The notes below the pieces were generated by a model that ran no database searches, had not been told where the DNA came from, and saw nothing but the letters and a program-made list of their open reading frames with translations. From the NCBI GenBank assembly GCA_013285915.1, contig JABDGS010000003.1, positions 1 to 64,000 on the forward strand: a stretch of 64,000 nt of DNA. The letters are read 5' to 3'. The stretch is from Bacteroidota bacterium. Lineage in GTDB: Bacteria > Bacteroidota > Bacteroidia > Chitinophagales > Chitinophagaceae. The position numbers were made by a program, and so were the translations under genes. This document shows positions 18,726 to 27,454 of the stretch, piece after piece. Within the stretch, counting starts at the first letter, position 1. The number at the start of each line of letters is the position of its first letter.

Positions 18726-19001
18726 GGTTAATAGGTTAATATGCAAACAATAAATAAGGCTTTAAAATTATTGAAATAGACTTAAAAAGGGCAAATAAGT
18801 TTTTGCGTTAGCGGTAAACATTGCTGATACAGTTCAATAACATCGTTACCTGTAATCCATCATTGGCCTTTAAGTTGGGGCAGTTTGCCGCCTTTTTTAG
18901 TATGGCCGCCGCTTTGGCATTGCTGTTGGTGGCAAGCCCGCGCAACTTTATGCCCCAATACATCAAACTAAACTGTATTTTTATTTACTTATACGTTTAT
19001 T

Positions 19002-19772
19002 ATGGAGCCCATCATCAGCATAAAAAATTTACGAAAAAGTTATGGCAATAAGCTGGTTTTAAAAGGTATTGACCTTGATATTTATGCAGGGCAGGTTATT
19101 GGCTACATAGGGCCCAATGGCGCCGGCAAAAGCACAACCGTAAAAATATTATGCGGCCTGATAAGCGATTACGAGGGCGGTGTTTATGTAAAGGGGCTTA
19201 ACCTGAAAGACAATGCTACAGCAGTAAAAAGCCATATTGGCTATATACCCGAACTGGCAGAGCTGTATGATGTGCTTACACCTTCTGAGTTTCTTAGTTT
19301 TATGGCAGACTTGTATAGCATGGATTACAAAATTGCACAGGAAAGGATGGCTAAAATGCTGGCAGCTTTTGGCCTGCAGGGCAATATAAATGACAGGATG
19401 GATACATTCAGCAAGGGCATGAAACAGAAAGTGCTTATAACATCAGGCCTGTTACATAACCCTGATATAATTATACTGGATGAACCGCTAAGCGGCCTTG
19501 ACGCAAACAGTGTAATAATTGTAAAAGAACTTATAAGCAAGCTGGCAAAAGAAGGCAAGACTATTTTTTACTGCAGCCACATGATGGATGTTGTTGAAAA
19601 AGTAAGCGACCGTATTGTTTTGATAAATGAGGGGGTAGTTATAGCCAATGGAACGTTTGAAGAACTGCAGCAACAGCAGGGTAATGAAAGCCTGGAGAAA
19701 ATATTTGCCCACCTTACCGCAAAAGAATCTTTGAATGATGCCGCTGACCAGTTAATGAACGCTTTTAATTAA
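19002..19772 (+). CDS. ABC transporter ATP-binding protein
   Basis: The 256-residue protein has Walker A GPNGAGKST near residue 38, the ABC signature TFSKGMKQK near 130 and Walker B IIILDEPLSG near 150, followed by the switch His in YCSHMMD. The group is that of single-subunit ATPases that power efflux or export with a separate permease (CcmA/drrA-like). The next gene, 22 bases on, is that permease, so the pair forms one exporter of unknown substrate. The 76-codon ORF overlapping its start is not a gene. Confidence 0.93.
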   Translation: MEPIISIKNLRKSYGNKLVLKGIDLDIYAGQVIGYIGPNGAGKSTTVKILCGLISDYEGGVYVKGLNLKDNATAVKSHIGYIPELAELYDVLTPSEFLSFMADLYSMDYKIAQERMAKMLAAFGLQGNINDRMDTFSKGMKQKVLITSGLLHNPDIIILDEPLSGLDANSVIIVKELISKLAKEGKTIFYCSHMMDVVEKVSDRIVLINEGVVIANGTFEELQQQQGNESLEKIFAHLTAKESLNDAADQLMNAFN

Positions 19773-19794
19773 CCCGGCATTTTAAACTTAGTAC

Positions 19795-21498
19795 ATGAAT
19801 GTATTTAATAAAATATTACTAAAAGCTGTTTTACTGCCTTCGGGGGTTTATGAAAAAATGGGAGTTAACGTTCGCCATTTAAGGGCGATATTAATGACCA
19901 AACTTATAATGGACGACAGGCGGCCCAACAGTTTTCAGCAAATGCGCAGGCAGGCACGTAAAAAGCCTATTTCAAATGCTACGTTGTCAACCATGGCTAT
20001 GTCAATAATAGCAGGCGTGCTGTTTGTGTTCATAAGTGCGTTCTTAAAAAATACTGTTACACAGCTCACCATCTATTTTTCTTTTTATATAACGTTTCTT
20101 GCTTCAATACTTATTGCTGATTTTACAAGTGTGCTGATTGATGTTAGGGACACCTATATAATTTTACCAAAACCGGTAACTGACAGGACCGTTGTATTAA
20201 GCCGCCTGCTGCACATATTTATACATATATGTAAAACCGCCTTGCCTATGTGTTTGCCGGGCGCGGTTTATTTTACTTATACTTATAATGCACTTGTATT
20301 GTTAGTGTTCCTGCTAATGGTTGGTATGGCAATATTATTTACCATATTTCTTATAAATGCCTGTTACATTTTCATTCTTAAAATTACCACCCCGCAAAAA
20401 TTTCAAAACATTATAAGCTATATACAAATAGTTTTCGCCGTATTTTTTTATGCATGTTACCAAATAGTACCGCGTGTTGCTACCCGCTTTTCCGGTTTTG
20501 ATATTACCCGCTATAAGTCAGCACCTTTATTTCCGTCTTATTGGTTTGCGGCAGCTGTATCGCAGGCCTGGCAGCCTGTTAATTCATTACAGGTTTGGTT
20601 ATGTGTGCTGTTAAGTTTAATAGCGCCTTTGCTTAGCCTGTGGGTTGTAATAAAATATTTTGCACCTTCATTCAATCAAAAACTTGCACTTATAAGCGCC
20701 GGCACAACTGAAGCCGGCGGCGGCGATAGTAAACTTGTTCCACAGGCAAAAGGCATATCCGGTTACAGCAAATTTATGGCGCAGTTGTTTACAAAAAAAG
20801 GTGCGGAGCGCGCTGCATTTATATTTACCTGGCAACTTATGATACGCAGCCGCGATTTTAAAATGAAAGTGTACCCTGCTATCGGGTATGTTGCTGTTAT
20901 CATTGTTCTTACAATGTTTAATATAAAAATTTCGGTACAGGATATAACCGGCTTAACAGCCAAAGGCAAATCGGCAATTCTTATTATTATATACTTTAGC
21001 AACCTTCTGCTGGTTTCGGGCCTTGGGCAATTAATATATTATGAAAAATATAAGGCCGCATGGGTATTTTATTCTGCCCCTATTGAGGTACCAGGCAAAA
21101 TAGTGAGCGGCGCTGTTAAAGCATGTATCGCGCAATTCTTTTTCCCAATAGCCCTTATAATATTTCTTGTTCTTACCGGGCTGGCAGGCGTGTCAATTTT
21201 ACCCAATATATTACTGGGTTTTTCAAACGCGTTTCTTTTAGGCAGCCTTGCGGGTTATTTTATAGTTAACAGGCTTCCATTTTCATGCCCGCCAAATATA
21301 AAAGCATCCCGTGGTACATTGCGTATTGCTATGGTTAGCATATTTGGTTTTGTTATGGCAAGCATACAATACAGCATAATCAACATAACACCTGTCGTAA
21401 TTATTTTTACCCTGTTGTCTGCAGGCGCAGCATGGCTGTTATTGGACTCAATTAAAAAATTAAGCTGGCAAAAAATAAATGCCAATTATGAAGATTAG
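19795..21498 (+). CDS. ABC transporter permease, large membrane subunit
   Basis: This 567-residue protein has about twelve hydrophobic segments spread from residue 60 to the C-terminus, with a cytoplasmic N-terminal part and a soluble loop near residues 290-330 (SAGTTEAGGGDSKLV). No standard binding-protein-dependent motif is present, fitting an export-type permease. It is directly downstream of the ATP-binding gene and would form the membrane channel of that transporter. I see no substrate clue. The final codons are followed by the beta-propeller gene about 95 bases on. Confidence 0.8.
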   Translation: MNVFNKILLKAVLLPSGVYEKMGVNVRHLRAILMTKLIMDDRRPNSFQQMRRQARKKPISNATLSTMAMSIIAGVLFVFISAFLKNTVTQLTIYFSFYITFLASILIADFTSVLIDVRDTYIILPKPVTDRTVVLSRLLHIFIHICKTALPMCLPGAVYFTYTYNALVLLVFLLMVGMAILFTIFLINACYIFILKITTPQKFQNIISYIQIVFAVFFYACYQIVPRVATRFSGFDITRYKSAPLFPSYWFAAAVSQAWQPVNSLQVWLCVLLSLIAPLLSLWVVIKYFAPSFNQKLALISAGTTEAGGGDSKLVPQAKGISGYSKFMAQLFTKKGAERAAFIFTWQLMIRSRDFKMKVYPAIGYVAVIIVLTMFNIKISVQDITGLTAKGKSAILIIIYFSNLLLVSGLGQLIYYEKYKAAWVFYSAPIEVPGKIVSGAVKACIAQFFFPIALIIFLVLTGLAGVSILPNILLGFSNAFLLGSLAGYFIVNRLPFSCPPNIKASRGTLRIAMVSIFGFVMASIQYSIINITPVVIIFTLLSAGAAWLLLDSIKKLSWQKINANYED

Positions 21499-21594
21499 CA
21501 GCCCGTAAAAACAGCCTGTTGTTTGCCCACTAACTTTTTAAAAAGCTTTGGAGATAACTTTAAAAATTGTAAGTTTATAACCAAAACTTTCTGT

Positions 21595-22419
21595 ATGAAA
21601 TATATTTTATTTGCCAGTTTTGCCTTATTAACCTATTGCGGCGCACACGCACAGCATTCACTAACCAAATTGTGGGCAAGCGATACTACGCTGCCTGAGC
21701 CCGAATCAGTTTTGTATGATGCGCAGGCCAAAATACTTTACACATCGCTTATTGATGGCGACCCATCAAAAAAAGATGGCAAGGGCGGTGTGGCAAAAGT
21801 GGGGCTTGATGGAAAGATCATTAATAAAAGCTGGGTTACAGGGCTTAATGCTCCTAAAGGTTTGGGTAAGTTTGGCAATACATTATATGCAGCGGATGTT
21901 GACGAAGTAGTCGTTATTGATATACCTACCGCCAAGGTTACAAAAAAGATAGCTGTTGCTGGCTCTGTATTTTTGAATGATATCAGCGTTGACAGTAAAG
22001 GTGTGGTATATGTATCTGACACCCAAACAGGTGATGTGTTTAAAATTGAGAATGGTAAAGTTTCTACCTTTCTCAAAAATATAAAAGGCGCTAATGGCGT
22101 GCTGGCGTTGGGTACCGATCTGTATGTGCTATCATCTGGCACAGTGGTTAAAGCCAACGCACAGGGCCAAACAACAAATATTGCAACCGGCCTCGATAAC
22201 TCAACCGATGGCATTGAGCAGGTGGTGCCGGGTGAATTTTTAGTATCAAGCTGGAACGGTGTGATCTATTATGTAAAATCTGACGGCAGCAAGCAACAGT
22301 TACTTGACACACGTTCAATAAAAATGAACACCGCCGATATTGGTTATGATGCAGTAAATAAAATTGTATATGTGCCTACCTTTTTTAAAAATGGTATAGT
22401 TGCTTACAAATTGCATTAA
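21595..22419 (+). CDS. SMP-30/NHL-like beta-propeller, secreted
   Basis: The ATG at 21595 yields a signal peptide ending in GAHAQ; the ORF-track start adds 24 residues without signal character. The mature part (about 250 residues) has repeated strands with the pattern of gluconolactonase/SMP-30 or NHL-type propellers: PESVLYDAQAKILYTSLIDGD, then VDSKGVVYVSDTQTGDVFKI. Such proteins bind or cleave lactones or sugars, but no metal-ligand set is clear, so a binding role is also possible. It converges on the EamA gene with overlapping stops. Confidence 0.72.
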   Translation: MKYILFASFALLTYCGAHAQHSLTKLWASDTTLPEPESVLYDAQAKILYTSLIDGDPSKKDGKGGVAKVGLDGKIINKSWVTGLNAPKGLGKFGNTLYAADVDEVVVIDIPTAKVTKKIAVAGSVFLNDISVDSKGVVYVSDTQTGDVFKIENGKVSTFLKNIKGANGVLALGTDLYVLSSGTVVKANAQGQTTNIATGLDNSTDGIEQVVPGEFLVSSWNGVIYYVKSDGSKQQLLDTRSIKMNTADIGYDAVNKIVYVPTFFKNGIVAYKLH

Positions 22420-23318
22420 GGCATGTCGGGAACGGCAATTTTTTTGGTGGCCTTTTGCTGTTTTGCAATACGCAGCATTTGCAGCAGCACAGCGCAAAAA
22501 ATAAGACCGAGGCCAATATAAAAATTGCTGTGCAATTCTTTATTCTCGCTATATAATAAAAAGGCCAGTATAATACCATATACAGGCTCAAGCGTAAGCA
22601 AAAGGTTAGCGGTAAATGCGCTAACCTTTTTTAATGCACCTATGTACAATATAAATGTAAATATGGTGCAGCACCAGCTTAGTATTATAAGCCATAGCCA
22701 GTCCAGGCCATGTGGTATTAAAGGGGGGGCGGGAAACATATAATTGTACAGAGGCATTAACAATGTTAATCCCAAAAAACCGCCCGTTAGCTGGTACAGT
22801 GTTATATCCATGGGCTGGTAACCCGACACAATTTTTTTGTTTAATACAGAGGCTACCACAGTTGCTACAGATGAAATAAGGCCCAGGTAAATACCTATTG
22901 AAAAATGCAGGTTGTAGAAATAAATAAGTGTTATACCGCCCAGCGCAAACAAGCCAAGAAATATTTCCTGCATATCAACCCTTCTTCTAAAAAACAAGGG
23001 TTCAATAAGGGCAGAAAATAATCCTGTAGTAGAAAGGCAGGTTAAAGCGATAGATACATTGGCGTATTTGATACTGCTGTAAAAAAACACCCAATGCAAG
23101 GCTAAAACAAACCCTATAAAGCCAATTTTTAAAAAGTCGCGAAATGCAATTTTTTTTATGTGCCCGGTAAAGTAAAATAATATCCACAACGACACGGCGG
23201 TAATACACATGCGCCACCAAACCAGCAACGTGCCGTTTAATGTAATGGCCCTGCCCAATACGCCAGTAAAACCCCAAATAAAAACGGCTGCATGCAACCG
23301 CAATAAAGCTGCCCGCAT
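22416..23318 (-). CDS. EamA/DMT-family permease
   Basis: The 300-residue protein has ten hydrophobic segments in two repeated halves, as in the drug/metabolite transporter (EamA) superfamily. Family phrases include the N-terminal WGFTGVLGRAITLNGTLLVWWRM and the second-half ALKKVSAFTANLLLTLEPVYG. These permeases export amino acids, metabolites or drugs; the substrate is not readable. Its last codon overlaps the stop of the convergent beta-propeller gene, and no terminator lies between. Confidence 0.88.
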   Translation of the reverse strand: MRAALLRLHAAVFIWGFTGVLGRAITLNGTLLVWWRMCITAVSLWILFYFTGHIKKIAFRDFLKIGFIGFVLALHWVFFYSSIKYANVSIALTCLSTTGLFSALIEPLFFRRRVDMQEIFLGLFALGGITLIYFYNLHFSIGIYLGLISSVATVVASVLNKKIVSGYQPMDITLYQLTGGFLGLTLLMPLYNYMFPAPPLIPHGLDWLWLIILSWCCTIFTFILYIGALKKVSAFTANLLLTLEPVYGIILAFLLYSENKELHSNFYIGLGLIFCAVLLQMLRIAKQQKATKKIAVPDMP

Positions 23319-23476
23319 ATAGCTGCAAAGAAACTATTATTACAGCTAAAAAGGTATTTTATCACCTTTGCATTAATAATATTTGTTTAAGTTTTAAGCA
23401 AAAATTTTCTTTTACCTTTACCTGCCATAATTTGATGGATTGCTGCATACAAATTAAAAATAAAAACAAAAAAACC

Positions 23477-23947
23477 ATGAACACCTCAATAGGTATATCT
23501 GAAACTAACAAGCTTGCGGTTACTAAGTCACTTTCAAAATTATTGGCCGATGAATTTGTGCTCTACACCAAAACGCGCAACGCGCACTGGAATATTGAAG
23601 GGCCGGATTTTCACAGCATGCACCTGTTTTTTGAAGCACAGTATGAGGCATTGGATGATATAATGGATGGCGTGGCTGAACGCATTCGTATGCTGGGTCA
23701 TTATTCGCCGGCAACGCTGCAGGCGTTTTTACAATTAACACACCTTAGTGAAAAAACTGGCGGGGATAATACCAGCGCCGGTTTTATTAAAGAACTGGTG
23801 GGTGACCATGAAAGCATTATTATTTTTATAAGGGAGAATATTAACCCATTTGCGTCAGAATATGGCGACGCAGGAACAAGCGACTATATTACGGGGCTTA
23901 TGGAGCAGCACGAGAAAATGGCATGGATGTTAAGAGCGCATTTATAA
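23477..23947 (+). CDS. dps: Dps-family ferritin-like DNA-protecting protein
   Basis: Dps forms a 12-subunit shell that stores iron, removes peroxide and may coat DNA. From the ATG at 23477 (156 residues, the usual length) the ferroxidase region is visible: LYTKTRNAHWNIEGPDFHSMHLFFEAQYEALDDIMDGVAERIR, with the His and the acidic ligands in place. The ORF-track start adds 15 Lys/Asn-rich residues and is unlikely. It is followed after 16 bases by an OsmC-type protein, so the pair is a plausible stress unit. Confidence 0.93.
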   Translation: MNTSIGISETNKLAVTKSLSKLLADEFVLYTKTRNAHWNIEGPDFHSMHLFFEAQYEALDDIMDGVAERIRMLGHYSPATLQAFLQLTHLSEKTGGDNTSAGFIKELVGDHESIIIFIRENINPFASEYGDAGTSDYITGLMEQHEKMAWMLRAHL

Positions 23948-23963
23948 ACTACAATATTGAGGT

Positions 23964-24650
23964 ATGGCGATAAAATACTTGCTCGATAACCCTGTTGAGG
24001 GAAATATCTTCACCCAAAAATACCAGAGCACCATTGAATGGCGAAACGGCAAATTCGTTTCTGATGAACCCGTTAAATCTGGCGGGCAAGATACCGGCCC
24101 CGATCCCTATACGTTGCTTTTGTCCGCTCACGCCTCATGTACGTTAGCTACTTTGCGCATGTATATTGACCGGAAGGGTTGGGATATACCGCACATTGCA
24201 GTTAAGGCAAATATGTATCAAACAACCAAAGATGAGAAGTTAATTACAGTTATTGACCGTGATATAAATTTTTTACAGCCAGTAACAGATGAACAGCGCG
24301 AAAAGCTGACTGATATAGCTAAAGCCTGCCCGGTATCGAAAATATTGGAGGGAGAAATTGTTGTGCGCACTTATACTTATAATAATAGTGATACGCCAAA
24401 ACATATTAACTATTCCAACGGAGAGGTAACCGTTGTTTGGAAGCCTGATGTGTGCAAACATTCCGGCCGTTGCGTAACAGGTTTACCGGGTGTTTTTGAT
24501 GTTAACAAACACCCCTGGATAAATATGCAGGGTGCTGATACCAACGCAATTGTTGAACAAGTTAACAAATGCCCTACCGGTGCTTTAAGTTTTTATAAAA
24601 ATACGCCTGGAGAAGCCAATACCGCGGAAAACGGAAACAGCCCTGCGTAA
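23964..24650 (+). CDS. OsmC-like domain fused to a (4Fe-4S) mono-cluster domain
   Basis: Residues 1-135 read as OsmC/Ohr: PYTLLLSAHASCTLATLRMYIDRKG holds one reactive cysteine and AKACPVSKILEGEI the other, the pair used for hydroperoxide reduction. Residues about 150-210 read as the divergent 4Fe-4S ferredoxin domain of the YjdI type: VVWKPDVCKHSGRCVTGLPGVFD and VNKCPTGALSFY supply four cysteines. Joining peroxidase and iron-sulfur domains in one chain is less common than separate genes. It lies downstream of dps, which supports a role in oxidative stress. A terminator overlaps its end. Confidence 0.85.
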   Translation: MAIKYLLDNPVEGNIFTQKYQSTIEWRNGKFVSDEPVKSGGQDTGPDPYTLLLSAHASCTLATLRMYIDRKGWDIPHIAVKANMYQTTKDEKLITVIDRDINFLQPVTDEQREKLTDIAKACPVSKILEGEIVVRTYTYNNSDTPKHINYSNGEVTVVWKPDVCKHSGRCVTGLPGVFDVNKHPWINMQGADTNAIVEQVNKCPTGALSFYKNTPGEANTAENGNSPA

Positions 24651-24663
24651 CAGAGCTGTTTTC
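24635..24663 (+). terminator. Hairpin overlapping the stop of the OsmC-ferredoxin gene
   Basis: AAACAGC and GCTGTTT pair across a 13-base loop that includes the stop codon, followed by a short T run. The stem is only 7 bp and the loop is long, so this is a moderate call. Confidence 0.45.
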
Positions 24664-24691
24664 ACTTGTAGGCTATATAATGGATGTGCTG

Positions 24692-24958
24692 TTATTCAAA
24701 TATATTGGTGGTATCTTCCTTAACATCACCGTATAGTTTTTCACCTTTCCCCATCATATCCTGCGCTTTGTTTTTTAACCGGCCATATTGGTCTGCTACT
24801 GTACCAGCAATATCGTTGTAGGTGTCACAGGCAGCATCTTTAACATCTGATGCTTTTTTTGCTAATTTTTTGCGGGTTTCGTTACCGCTGTCGGGTGCAA
24901 ATAATACGCCTAAAATAAGCCCTACTACTACCCCGTTGGCGAATGATTTTATGCTCAT
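24692..24958 (-). CDS. YtxH-domain protein
   Basis: This 88-residue protein has one transmembrane segment (residues about 8-22, GVVVGLILGVLFAPDSG) with the family's GxxxGxxxAP-S/D-x-G turn, then a helical hydrophilic tail rich in Lys, Ala and Asp. YtxH proteins appear in Firmicutes and Bacteroidota, often near stress genes, and their role is unclear. It stands beside, but not in, the dnaJ unit, with a terminator in between. Confidence 0.82.
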   Translation of the reverse strand: MSIKSFANGVVVGLILGVLFAPDSGNETRKKLAKKASDVKDAACDTYNDIAGTVADQYGRLKNKAQDMMGKGEKLYGDVKEDTTNIFE

Positions 24959-25095
24959 AAAAAAGTTTTAAATGGTGTTTTAATGGTTTATACAACACTA
25001 AAACTTTGCCAGTTTTATTTGAGTGTAAAAGATTTAATAAAACGCAGTTACCTGTAAAATAAATTCTACAACAATTGCCGGATGGCGAAAAACGC

Positions 25096-25133
25096 AAACC
25101 CCGGGCGTTTTTGACACGCCCGGGGTTTATTTA
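25096..25133 (-). terminator. Terminator downstream of dnaJ
   Basis: A 13-bp stem (AAACCCCGGGCGT / ACGCCCGGGGTTT) with a seven-base loop. Read on the minus strand it follows the dnaJ stop by about 30 bases and runs into GTTTGCGTTTTT. Confidence 0.8.
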
Positions 25134-25165
25134 TAGAGTAGAGCACTTATTCACTTTTCTTATTT

Positions 25166-26317
25166 CTATGAAAACACTTCTTTCACCTTCTCAAAAAAGC
25201 TTTTTTCGCTTTTTCCGGGCTGCGGTTTAAAATTAGGGCTGTGATGAAGTTTTTCCAGCATATCCTTTTCCTCGCTGGTAAGGTTTTGGGGTGTCCAGGC
25301 ATTTACATGTATCAATTGGTCGCCGCGGTGATAGCCATTTACTTCAGGAAAGCCTTTGCCCTTTAACCTGAATATTTTGCCGCTTTGTGTACCGGGCGGA
25401 ATTTTAATTTTCGCCCTGCCGTCAATTGTAGGCACTTCAACATTGGTTCCAAAAGCAATTTCAGAAAAAGTAAGGTGCAGCTCAAAAGCTACATTCAACC
25501 CGTCGCGCTGCAGTTCTTTATGTGGTTCTTCCTCAATTAAAATTATCAGGTCACCCGGTGCGCCGCCACGTTCACCCATATTTCCCTTGCCACCCATGCT
25601 TAACTGCATGCCTTCGCCAACGCCGGCGGGTATATCAACATTTATAGTCTCTTCACCAAATACCCTTCCTTCACCTTTACAATTGCCACATTTTGCGGTA
25701 ATAGTTGTACCCTCACCATTACAGGTTGGGCAGGTTGTTACTGTTTGCATTTGCCCCAAAAATGTGTTTGTTACCTTACGCACCTGGCCGCTACCACCAC
25801 AGGTATTGCAGGTTTGTACGCTGCCTTTGTCTTTAGCACCGCTGCCGCCGCAGGTATTGCAGCCAACATATTTTTTTACTTTAATATTTTTTGTAACACC
25901 TTTTGCTATCTCCTCATAAGTAAGTTTTATTTTAACCCTTAAGTTGCTGCCACGCACACCTCTTGCTCTTCCACCTGCACTACCACCACGCCTTCCACCA
26001 CCGCCAAAAAAGCTTCCGAAAATATCATCTCCAAAAATATCCCCAAACTGGCTGAATATATCATCCATATTACCAGTGCCGCTGCTTGTGCCGGGGCCAA
26101 AGGCCTGGTGGCCAAACCGGTCGTACTTTGCGCGCTTGTCAGCATCACTCAACACTTCATAAGCTTCGGCCGCTTCCTTAAATTTATCTTCAGCCGCTTT
26201 GTCGCCGGGATTACGGTCAGGGTGAAATTGCATAGCCACTTTGCGGTATGCCTTTTTTATTTCATCAGCAGATGCGGTTTTGGACACTCCCAAAATTTCG
26301 TAATAGTCTCTTTTCAT
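25166..26317 (-). CDS. dnaJ: Chaperone protein DnaJ
   Basis: DnaJ delivers substrates to DnaK and stimulates its ATPase. Three parts are visible in order: the J domain with HPDRNPGD in the HPD loop (residues 1-70), a Gly-rich/Phe segment (to about 110), and the zinc-finger block with four CxxCxGxG copies ([32 protein letters not shown]), then the beta-sandwich C-terminus. At 383 residues it is the standard length. It lies 61 bases after grpE on the same strand, the expected order. DnaK is not in the window. Confidence 0.97.
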   Translation of the reverse strand: MKRDYYEILGVSKTASADEIKKAYRKVAMQFHPDRNPGDKAAEDKFKEAAEAYEVLSDADKRAKYDRFGHQAFGPGTSSGTGNMDDIFSQFGDIFGDDIFGSFFGGGGRRGGSAGGRARGVRGSNLRVKIKLTYEEIAKGVTKNIKVKKYVGCNTCGGSGAKDKGSVQTCNTCGGSGQVRKVTNTFLGQMQTVTTCPTCNGEGTTITAKCGNCKGEGRVFGEETINVDIPAGVGEGMQLSMGGKGNMGERGGAPGDLIILIEEEPHKELQRDGLNVAFELHLTFSEIAFGTNVEVPTIDGRAKIKIPPGTQSGKIFRLKGKGFPEVNGYHRGDQLIHVNAWTPQNLTSEEKDMLEKLHHSPNFKPQPGKSEKSFFEKVKEVFS

Positions 26318-26378
26318 TGAAAACCTTGCCCCTGACGGGGAGTTTATTTATGCACCCTGCGATGCTTCGTAAAAAATA

Positions 26379-26951
26379 TTATTTACCTACTACCACTTTT
26401 GCAAAGCGTATTATCTTGTCGTTTAGGTAGTAGCCTTTTTGCACTTCATCCAGCACTTTACCTTTTAACGCATCGTTGGGGGCCGGTATTTCTGTAATTG
26501 CCTCATGCTTTTCAACATCAAAAGGCGTATTTATGCTCTCCATTGCTTTCAAACCCCTGGAGTGCAGGCTTTTACGAAATTTATCAAATACCAGTTTAAC
26601 CCCTTCCCTTACCTGTTCAATATCATCGGTTTTTTGTAACTGCTTCTCAGCGCGTTCGCTGTCATCCAGCACGTCAAGCAGGCCGGTAATTACTTCTTTT
26701 CCGGCGGTTTGGCGCATTTCAAGGTTTTCCTTGGCTGTACGGCGGCGAAAATTGTCAAATTCGGCCATTAACCTCAGGTATTTATCCTTTTGTTCAGCTA
26801 ACTGCCCTTCCAGTTTCTCAATTTCTCCTTCTTCCTCAACATTACCATCCAAAAAACTGGTGCCTGCTGCATTTTCGTCAGTGCTAAAGTTTAAATCGGA
26901 CATTTCTGCTGCATTGTCCTGCCCGTTTTTATCAAAATCCTTATTTTCCAT
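26379..26951 (-). CDS. grpE: Nucleotide exchange factor GrpE
   Basis: GrpE releases ADP from DnaK. The 190-residue protein has an acidic disordered N-terminus (about 50 residues), a long coiled-coil helix (EIEKLEGQLAEQKDKYLRLMAEFDNFRRR) and the C-terminal beta domain with the family phrase MESINTPFDVEKHEAITEIP and VLDEVQKGYYLNDKIIRFAKVVV. It leads the grpE-dnaJ pair. Upstream lies a 500-base intergenic region with palindromes but no obvious CIRCE-like element. Confidence 0.96.
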   Translation of the reverse strand: MENKDFDKNGQDNAAEMSDLNFSTDENAAGTSFLDGNVEEEGEIEKLEGQLAEQKDKYLRLMAEFDNFRRRTAKENLEMRQTAGKEVITGLLDVLDDSERAEKQLQKTDDIEQVREGVKLVFDKFRKSLHSRGLKAMESINTPFDVEKHEAITEIPAPNDALKGKVLDEVQKGYYLNDKIIRFAKVVVGK

Positions 26952-27230
26952 ATTTAGTATAGTTAGCCACTAAAAAAGGCAAATAATTTGCCAAGAGCAA
27001 GATAGTGGAAAAATTGGCAGTCGGTGGGTAATTCAGGACACGGAGCTTCACAGAGCTTTTCTTTCAAGGACTCAAAGGCGGTTTCATATCCTTTTTGCAC
27101 TTTTTCAATCCCTGCGGCACCTTGATAAAAGTATTTTCTGTAGAGCATTCTCCAAAGCCTGACTTTTTACGGTGGTAATATAGCTCCCTCAATTGAAAAA
27201 GCTCATTTAAATAATCGCGTCTTCAACAAA

Positions 27231-27258
27231 ATAATTTCCGAAAAATTTCGGAAATTAT
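27231..27258. repeat. Perfect 13-bp palindrome, 5' element of a pair
   Basis: ATAATTTCCGAAA and TTTCGGAAATTAT pair perfectly around two A residues. It lies in the long divergent space between grpE and the carboxylesterase gene, about 200 bases upstream of the latter. It may be an operator or a hairpin; no protein is known to bind it here. Confidence 0.75.
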
Positions 27259-27268
27259 ACATTTTTTG

Positions 27269-27291
27269 CATTGCGTAACGTTTACGCAATG
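27269..27291. repeat. Perfect 10-bp palindrome, 3' element of a pair
   Basis: CATTGCGTAA and TTACGCAATG pair perfectly around CGT, ten bases after the first palindrome. The GCGTAA core is typical of dimeric-regulator sites, which would fit a site for control of the downstream carboxylesterase gene, but this is inference. Confidence 0.7.
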
Positions 27292-27403
27292 AAAGCTTAA
27301 AAATGATAGTGATTATTTATAAAAGTTATTTATTTCGAATTATCTTTAAGGCCTGAGCGAGTGAATTAAAGTCATAAACATCTCACCCCAGCGTTAGAGA
27401 ATA

Positions 27404-27432
27404 TTGTTCATTTTACCTTAACTATACTTTTA
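27404..27432 (+). promoter_or_regulatory. Candidate promoter of the type B carboxylesterase gene
   Basis: TTG at 27404-27406 and TACTTTTA at 27425-27432 are an 18-base-spaced match to the -33 and -7 boxes (last base A, not G). The ATG lies 23 bases further on. Confidence 0.35.
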
Positions 27433-27454
27433 AAACAGCAAAACAACCGCGATC

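Noticed and set aside
18821-19051. A 76-codon ORF upstream of the ABC ATP-binding gene, with a hydrophobic stretch
   Set aside because: It overlaps the start of the ABC gene by 50 bases, its second half is composed of the leader of that gene, and it has no recognisable family.
26963-27148. A 61-codon minus-strand ORF just upstream of grpE
   Set aside because: No start context, Cys-rich and unlike neighbouring proteins, and it covers the probable grpE promoter region.
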